Below, piece after piece: positions 59,001 through 64,000 of a stretch of 64,000 nt of DNA (within the stretch, counting starts at the first letter, position 1; every line of letters starts with the position of its first letter). This DNA comes from Azospirillum sp. RU38E (GTDB taxonomy: Bacteria; Pseudomonadota; Alphaproteobacteria; Azospirillales; Azospirillaceae), in NCBI RefSeq assembly GCF_900188385.1, contig NZ_FZOI01000017.1:62001-126000 (forward strand). The letters run 5' to 3'. Under the pieces are notes generated by a model, which worked only from the letters and a program-made list of their open reading frames with translations, did not search any database and had not been told where the DNA came from. Position numbers and translations under genes: made by a program.

Positions 59001-59452
59001 TGTCCCGGAACTCCCTTGTTCTGGATAGAAGACGCTGTACCGCCTTCCTTGCCGGGGTCAAATCTGGCGCGGATGAATTCGGCCTGGAAACGATGAAGCG
59101 CCATCATATCCACCAGGTAGATATTTCTACGCCGTTATTTGGGCCGGAATGTCCGGGGCCTTTCAATCGGTAGCAACAGGCAAGCATCACCGATCCGGGG
59201 GAGCTGGTCCCCGGTGAACGGATAGTTTGATACGTTTGGCCCGCCCTTGTTGCAGGACGACCGACAGGACAGAGAAAGCAATATTCAGCGGTTTGCAAGG
59301 CGACGGGAGCAGGCACCTTGCAAACACAAAATCTCCCTTGCACGTGACCGCGCAAGGGAGATTTTGTGTTTCCTCAATCGCCGGGCGAGAAGATCCTCGC
59401 CCGGCGGCGGCAGATGCCGCCTTGGCTTAAACACACCGAGGTGCGTTTGGAA
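59001..59452. other. Intergenic region upstream of the DUF1838 gene
   Basis: No gene is recognised. It contains the CCCTTGTTCTGGA motif (59013-59025), a GGTCAAAT word (59056-59063) also found near hyuA, and multi-hairpin element copy D (59322-59430). The stretch 59065-59320 shows nothing clear. Confidence 0.5.
59322..59430. repeat. Multi-hairpin intergenic element, copy D
   Basis: Stem 1 is a perfect 20-bp hairpin (59322-59341 with 59352-59371) with an ATCTCCCTTG core shared with copies B and C. A 10-bp stem GCCGGGCGAG-N6-CTCGCCCGGC (59380-59405) follows, then stem 2 GGCGGC-AGAT-GCCGCC (59406-59421) and TTGGCTTAA. It lies 23 bp beyond the hyuB stop (59453, minus strand). Confidence 0.8.
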
Positions 59453-61324
59453 TCACGCCGCGAAATGCGCCAGCTTCACTGGGGCCTTCGGTGCCGGCAG
59501 GCCGGTTTCGGCCAGGCTGTTGGCGCGCAGCGTGTCGATGTCGGGACCGAAATTGAACACTTCCGTCACCGGACCGCGTTCCGCCCGCATCTTGGCCCGC
59601 AGCGCTTCCGTCGCGGCTTCATCGACCTTGCCATCGACCAGCACGACGCCATAACGCTTGGCGCCTTCGGCCGTGACCAGACCGCGCTCCAGCTCGACCT
59701 CCAGCAGCTTCGGCTCGCGCAGCAGCGGGTCGCCCCAGCCGCCGCCGCCCCAGGTGATGAAGTGCAGGATGTCGCCTTCTTCCACCGTCAGGTTTTCCAG
59801 CTTGTTGCCGACCACGGTCTGGGTGCCGTCGGGCTTTTCCAGGATCTTGCGGGCGCGCGCACCGGGTTCGCCGCCATTCACACCCCAGGGCGGGGTGAAC
59901 CAGCGGTCATCATGGATGGCGATGGTGCCGGCAGCCAGGAAGCGATAGGACATGATGATGCCATTGCCGCCGCGATGCAGCCCGGCCCCGCCGCTGTCGG
60001 CCACCGTTTCATACCGTTCGATGACCAGCGGGAAATACCGCTCCAGGAACTCGTTGGGAACGTTGGTGAAGCCGGGGAACAGCGAATGCCCGTCCGGCCC
60101 GTCGCCCAGCGGACGACCGGGGATGCCGCCGAAGCCGATCTGGAACAACTGGAACCAGCGGCCCTTGGCGTCATAGCCCGAATAGAACAGGTGCGGGGAG
60201 GAGGAGAAGCCGGCCGCGTTGAGGAATTCCGGCGTCTTCTGGCCCAGCAGCCCGCCCATGATGTCGAACAGGCGGCCCAGCGCATGGGTGCGGCCCGACA
60301 GCGCGGCCGGGAATTTCGGCTTCAGCAGGGAGCCTTCGGGGATCTTCACCCGGATCAGGTCGTAATAGCCGTCATTGAACAGCACCTGCGGGTCAAAGAC
60401 CATGATCATGTAAATGCCGAAGAACATCTTCAGCATGTTTTCATTCAGGAAGAAATTGATCGAGGCCTGGCTCTGCGGGTCGGTGCCATCAAAATCCAGC
60501 ACCACGATTTCACCTTCGCGGTGCATGGTGCAGCGGATCTTGTAGGGGCCATAGCCCATACCGTCATCGCAGATATAATCTTCGAAGCTGACCTTCTCCT
60601 CGCTGATGGAGCTGGCGATCAGCTGCTTCATGGCGCGGTAGTTGCGGGCCAGCAGCTCGTCGGTGGCGGCGGCGAAGACATCGTCGCCAAACCGCTCGCA
60701 CATTTCCACCACGCGGCGGGCGGCCACGCGGCAGGAAGCGATCAGGGCGTTCAGATCGGCCGTGCACCAGTCCGGCTTGCGGGTCTGGGCCATGATCAGT
60801 TTGATCACGTCGGCATTATAGACGCCCTTGGAATAGATCTTCACGGGCGGGATGCGCACCCCTTCCTCGAAGATCGAGGTGGCGTCGATGGGCATGGAGC
60901 CCACGACCTTACCGCCGATGTCGGACTGGTGCCCGAACATGGAGGTATAGGCAATCAGGCGGCCATCCTTGAACACGGGCAACAGCACCAGCCAGTCATT
61001 CAGGTGGCTGATGGCGCCGCCGACCGAATAGGGGTCGGACAGCAGGATCATGTCGCCTTCTTCAACCGTGCCGTCGAACCCGTCCAGGAAGGGACCGATA
61101 TAGGAGCCGAACTGGCCCACCACCATCTGGCCCGTGCGGTCGGCGATCAGGGGGAAGGCGTCGCCCTGTTCGCGGATGCCGGGCGACATGGCCGTGCGCA
61201 CCAGCGTCGCATCCATTTCGATGCGGGCATTGCGCAGGGCGTTTTCGATGACTTCCAGCGTCACCGGGTCGATGCTGACCTTGTTGAAGGGAGCGTCATT
61301 GGTCTGGATGATCTTTGCGGCCAT
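59453..61324 (-). CDS. hyuB: Hydantoinase/oxoprolinase B subunit
   Basis: 623-residue HyuB-family subunit that works with HyuA in ATP-dependent opening of cyclic amides or in carboxylation (N-methylhydantoinase, 5-oxoprolinase, acetone and acetophenone carboxylases). Typical segments: VTLEVIENALRNARIEMDATLVRTAMSPGIREQGDAFPLI (20-60), GDMILLSDPYSVGGAISHLNDW near 90, FGHQSDIGGKVVGSMPIDATSIFEEGVRIPP near 130, and a C-terminal GGGGWGDPLLREP. The length matches the hydantoinase type rather than the longer acetone carboxylase alpha subunit. It lies 15 bp after hyuA in the same operon. The exact substrate is unknown; a hydantoin- or lactam-like ring fits the neighbouring racemase and deacetylase genes. 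Confidence 0.9.
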   Translation of the reverse strand: MAAKIIQTNDAPFNKVSIDPVTLEVIENALRNARIEMDATLVRTAMSPGIREQGDAFPLIADRTGQMVVGQFGSYIGPFLDGFDGTVEEGDMILLSDPYSVGGAISHLNDWLVLLPVFKDGRLIAYTSMFGHQSDIGGKVVGSMPIDATSIFEEGVRIPPVKIYSKGVYNADVIKLIMAQTRKPDWCTADLNALIASCRVAARRVVEMCERFGDDVFAAATDELLARNYRAMKQLIASSISEEKVSFEDYICDDGMGYGPYKIRCTMHREGEIVVLDFDGTDPQSQASINFFLNENMLKMFFGIYMIMVFDPQVLFNDGYYDLIRVKIPEGSLLKPKFPAALSGRTHALGRLFDIMGGLLGQKTPEFLNAAGFSSSPHLFYSGYDAKGRWFQLFQIGFGGIPGRPLGDGPDGHSLFPGFTNVPNEFLERYFPLVIERYETVADSGGAGLHRGGNGIIMSYRFLAAGTIAIHDDRWFTPPWGVNGGEPGARARKILEKPDGTQTVVGNKLENLTVEEGDILHFITWGGGGWGDPLLREPKLLEVELERGLVTAEGAKRYGVVLVDGKVDEAATEALRAKMRAERGPVTEVFNFGPDIDTLRANSLAETGLPAPKAPVKLAHFAA

Positions 61325-61339
61325 GGATCACACTCCCCT

Positions 61340-63388
61340 TCAGCGCGGGTTGATCAGGATATTGCCGACGCGGTCGACCAGGCCGTCACAGCCGGCCTCG
61401 ATCAGCGTCGTGCTGTCCATTTCGATGACGATGGCCGGACCCGGGATCAGGTCGCCGGCCTTGAGCTTGGCGCGGTCATAGATGACGGCCGGCACCATCT
61501 TGCCATCCATCCACAATTCATGGTCGCGGATCTTGGCCGCCACCGGGTCGCCATTGCCCTGCGGCAATTCGGCCGCCGGCAGGTCCAGCACGGGGCCCAG
61601 GGCCACGGCGCGCAGGTTCACCAGCTCATGCGGGGAAGGCATGTTAAAGGTGAACAGGCGCTGATGCTCATCATCAAAGCGTCGGGTGACCCCGGCCAGA
61701 CCGTCGCGGCGCAGGGTTTCCGGATCGATCGACAGCGGCACCTCGAAGGCCTGGCCTTCATAGCGCACGTCGATTTCGAACAGGCTGGTGATGTCCGCGT
61801 CCTTGGTGCCTTCGGCCTTCAGCTCGTCGCGGGTCTGGGCGGCCATGGATTCCAGCAGCGCAATCACCTCCGCCTCGTCCGTCTCGTCAAAGCGGCGGGA
61901 GAAGGACCGGGCCGTTTCCGTGCGCATCCGCGTCGTGGCATCGCCAAGCGCACACAGCACACCGGGGGACACGGGCGAGACGGCGGGCCAGGAGCCCATC
62001 AGACGGGCCACGGCATTGACATGCAGCGGGCCGGCACCGCCAAAGCCCATGACGGCGAAGTCACGCGGATCATAGCCCTGCTGGACGGAGATCATGCGCA
62101 GCGCGCCGAACATGTTCTCATTCACGATATCGATGATGCCGCGGGCAGCGGCATAAAGATCAATGCCCAGCGTGTCGGCGATGGTCTGCACCGCCTTCTT
62201 GGCCCCTTCGCGGTCCAGCTTGAAGGTGCCGCCCAGCAGCGCCTCGGGCAGATAGCCCAGCACGACATTGGCGTCGGTCACGGTCGGCAACGTGCCACCC
62301 TTGCCATAGGCCACGGGGCCGGGCACGGCACCGGCGGATTGCGGGCCGACGCGCAGTGCCTTGGTCAGTTCCGGCACATAGGCGATGGAACCGCCGCCGG
62401 CGCCCACCGTCTTCACATCCAGCGAGGAGGCGCGGACGGCCAGATGGCCCACTTCGGTGGTGCGCACACGGCGCGGGTCCAGATTTTCAATCAGGGCCAC
62501 GTCGGTCGACGTACCGCCTACATCCAGGGTCAGGATGTTGCGGATGCCGGAATTGGCGCCCACCCACAGGGCGCCCGTCACGCCGCCAGCCGGACCTGAC
62601 ATCAGCAGGGAAACGGGATGTTCTTCGGACTTTTCCGACGACATCAGGCCGCCATCGGAACGCAGCAGCGACAGCGAGCCGGCAAACCCGCTCGACTTCA
62701 GCTTTTCGCGCAGGTTGCGGACATAGCGGCCAACGATGGGCCGAACCGACGCATTGGCCACCGTGGTCAGCGTGCGCTCATATTCCTGCATTTCCGGCAG
62801 GACTTCATGGGACAGCGACACGGGTACGCCGGGCAGAATCTCCGCCGCCAACTCACCCACGCGCTTTTCATGCGCGCCGTTCAGATAGGCGTTGATCAGG
62901 GAGACGGTGACCGCCTCCACGCCCTTTTCCTTCAGTTTCAGCAGGGCGGCGCGGATATTGTCGTCATCGACCGGGCGCAGTTCGCTGCCCTGGGCGTTCA
63001 TGCGGCCCTTGATCTCAAACGTGTTTTCCAGCCGGGCCAGCGGTTCCGGCTTGGGCCAGACGATCCAGCCGGCCAGACCGCCCGGCACGAAGGAACGCGC
63101 GATCTGCATGATCTGACGGTACCCTTCCGTCACAATCAGGCCGACCTTGGCGCCCTTGCCTTCCAGCACGGCGTTGGTGGCAACCGTGGTGCCGTGCAGG
63201 AAGAATTCCACATCGGCCGGCGTGATCCCCGCCTTCTCACAGATGGCGGTGACGCCATTCAGGATGCCGACGGAACTGTCGGCCGGGGTGGACGGGGTTT
63301 TGTGCCGCCAGAAGGCGCCCGTCGTATCATTAAACAGCAGCAGGTCGGTGAAGGTACCCCCCACATCGACGCCCAAGCGATAACCCAT
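61340..63388 (-). CDS. hyuA: Hydantoinase/oxoprolinase A subunit (ATP-binding)
   Basis: 682-residue HyuA-family subunit providing the ATPase part of the HyuAB complex. The N-terminus YRLGVDVGGTFTDLLLF (residues 3-19) is the actin-like phosphate-1 loop. HGTTVATNAVLEGKGAKVGLI lies near residue 65. LTLDVGGTSTDVALIE near 290 is the second nucleotide-binding loop, and AVMGFGGAGPLHV near 450 the adenosine motif. No signal peptide. The ATG at 63388 follows an AGGGGG site in the shared TCCAGAACAAGGGG leader. It is the first gene of the hyuA-hyuB operon. An 11-bp inverted repeat at 63409-63482, in its promoter, may bind the IclR regulator. ATP-dependent ring opening or carboxylation; substrate not determined. 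Confidence 0.9.
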   Translation of the reverse strand: MGYRLGVDVGGTFTDLLLFNDTTGAFWRHKTPSTPADSSVGILNGVTAICEKAGITPADVEFFLHGTTVATNAVLEGKGAKVGLIVTEGYRQIMQIARSFVPGGLAGWIVWPKPEPLARLENTFEIKGRMNAQGSELRPVDDDNIRAALLKLKEKGVEAVTVSLINAYLNGAHEKRVGELAAEILPGVPVSLSHEVLPEMQEYERTLTTVANASVRPIVGRYVRNLREKLKSSGFAGSLSLLRSDGGLMSSEKSEEHPVSLLMSGPAGGVTGALWVGANSGIRNILTLDVGGTSTDVALIENLDPRRVRTTEVGHLAVRASSLDVKTVGAGGGSIAYVPELTKALRVGPQSAGAVPGPVAYGKGGTLPTVTDANVVLGYLPEALLGGTFKLDREGAKKAVQTIADTLGIDLYAAARGIIDIVNENMFGALRMISVQQGYDPRDFAVMGFGGAGPLHVNAVARLMGSWPAVSPVSPGVLCALGDATTRMRTETARSFSRRFDETDEAEVIALLESMAAQTRDELKAEGTKDADITSLFEIDVRYEGQAFEVPLSIDPETLRRDGLAGVTRRFDDEHQRLFTFNMPSPHELVNLRAVALGPVLDLPAAELPQGNGDPVAAKIRDHELWMDGKMVPAVIYDRAKLKAGDLIPGPAIVIEMDSTTLIEAGCDGLVDRVGNILINPR

Positions 63389-63408
63389 CGCATCCCCCTT
63401 GTTCTGGA

Positions 63409-63482
63409 AGCGGTCAAATATTGATCCCAGCAGTACCGGAATGACGGACGGCGACCATAGTCCGCTTCCCCATTTGACCGCT
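63409..63482. promoter_or_regulatory. Widely spaced inverted repeat upstream of hyuA
   Basis: AGCGGTCAAAT at 63409-63419 and its exact reverse complement ATTTGACCGCT at 63472-63482, separated by 52 bp, upstream of hyuA. The word TTGACCGC also occurs in the IclR promoter (56276-56283), and GGTCAAAT upstream of the DUF1838 gene. Candidate paired regulator sites, possibly for looping. No gene is seen in 63389-63735. Confidence 0.5.
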
Positions 63483-63592
63483 GTGTGGATGTCGATCTTC
63501 GGGGCGGTTCCTGCAGGCAGGGAAGAACGGTCACAGCCCGCGTTACGGGCAGGCTGTGTCCTCAGTTCAGGTAGAATTTATCCAGGGTAGTT

Positions 63593-63632
63593 TCCTCACC
63601 CTCTCCAGCCTTCCGGCTTGCGAGGGTGAGGA
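63593..63632. terminator. Hairpin downstream of the amine oxidase gene
   Basis: An 11-bp stem, TCCTCACCCTC with GAGGGTGAGGA, enclosing a smaller AGCC-TTCC-GGCT hairpin. It lies about 100 bp beyond the amine oxidase stop. No T-tract follows, so it may be a repeat or a Rho-assisted end. Confidence 0.5.
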
Positions 63633-63735
63633 TCAAACGCGAGAATGCCAGCGATCCCTTCGCGCTTCAAAATGGTGATGACCGCGCCAACCAAAGCCCG
63701 GCTGGAAGGTGCCGAAGAGGCTCCCGCGGTGAACA

Positions 63736-64000
63736 TCAGATCTTTTCCAGGATCTCCATGGCGGCGGCTTCACCCGTTTCCATGGCGCTTTCCATGCCAT
63801 GTTCCAGGCGGCGCAGATGCTCGCCGGCGAAATGGATGCGGCCGGCCGGCTTGCCCATGTCGGCAGCAAACCGCTTGACCTGGCCGGGCGCGAAATAATG
63901 CTTGTTGCCGCCCACGAACGGATTGCGGCCCCAGCTATAGCCGAACTTGTATTCCAGGGCGCCGGCCATGGATGGACGCAGGCGGGCCAGGTCGGCCAGC
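63736..64000 (-). CDS. Flavin-containing amine oxidase, C-terminal end (partial)
   Basis: Only the last 88 codons are in the window; the frame is open to the right edge. The sequence YSWGRNPFVGGNKHYFAPGQ followed by AGRIHFAGEHLRRLEHGMESAMETGEAAAMEIL is the characteristic C-terminal FAD-binding segment of monoamine oxidase/amino-acid oxidase proteins, with the FAGEH FAD contact. It lies upstream of the hyuAB operon on the same strand, 347 bp away, and could supply an oxidative deamination step to the second cluster. The stop TGA is at 63736-63738. Confidence 0.85.
   Translation of the reverse strand, partial: LADLARLRPSMAGALEYKFGYSWGRNPFVGGNKHYFAPGQVKRFAADMGKPAGRIHFAGEHLRRLEHGMESAMETGEAAAMEILEKI

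Overview
The window is GC-rich DNA (mid-60s % GC by eye) from a Gram-negative alphaproteobacterium. TonB receptors, a two-partner secretion pair, a type I-style RTX protease and ISNCY/IS30 elements fit Rhodospirillales (Azospirillaceae-like) or a sphingomonad. The placement is inference. Most of the window is accessory DNA: surface or secreted proteins and two catabolic gene clusters. No rRNA, tRNA, CRISPR array or replication origin was seen.

Left (1-15.1 kb, minus strand): a two-partner secretion operon. The TpsB transporter (12844-14583) is followed 16 bp later by a giant filamentous-haemagglutinin-type TpsA (from 12827 off the left edge, at least 4,275 codons). Its 5' flank is a long AT-rich region.

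Centre (15-30.7 kb and 42.3-48.5 kb): one catabolic regulon in two blocks. It holds an FMN 2-hydroxyacid oxidase, an FAD-linked oxidase, a tandem alpha/beta-hydrolase, a double VOC protein, an MFS carrier, a REDY/HapK-like protein, an MmgE/PrpD protein, an FAD dehydrogenase, an SDR, a GntR/UTRA regulator, two PuuE-like polysaccharide deacetylases, an isochorismatase-family hydrolase and a bicupin. The distal block adds a TonB receptor, a VOC protein, a second tandem hydrolase, a membrane protein and a DUF3108-like protein. Five copies of an inverted-repeat operator, T(G/T)(G/A)TAT-N6-ATACCA, sit in the promoters of both blocks. They tie the blocks together and point to the local GntR protein. 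Cyclic-amide-type hydrolases, hydroxyacid oxidases and an outer-membrane receptor suggest uptake and ring opening of a nitrogen-containing or polyfunctional compound; the substrate is unknown.

Between the two blocks lie a 2,281-residue M10/RTX protease-like protein with Ig-like and HYxxxG-type repeats (30.9-37.7 kb) and a metal-uptake-type module of a PepSY membrane protein, a TonB receptor and a DUF2946 protein (38-42.2 kb).

Right (48.6-64 kb): a metallophosphoesterase and a PI-PLC-like exported enzyme come first. A complete ISNCY element then abuts a truncated IS30 element that cuts off a third PuuE-like deacetylase gene. Beyond it is a second minus-strand catabolic cluster: an Asp/Glu-racemase-family protein lacking both catalytic cysteines, an IclR regulator, a GPH-type MFS carrier, a Tat-exported DUF1838 protein, hydantoinase/oxoprolinase subunits HyuB and HyuA, and the end of a flavin amine oxidase.

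Most notable are the operator-defined split regulon; two paralogous tandem hydrolases with His at the N-half nucleophile position and Gly in the C-half; a Cys-less racemase; and a four-copy family of intergenic multi-hairpin elements whose architecture is kept while several stem sequences differ.
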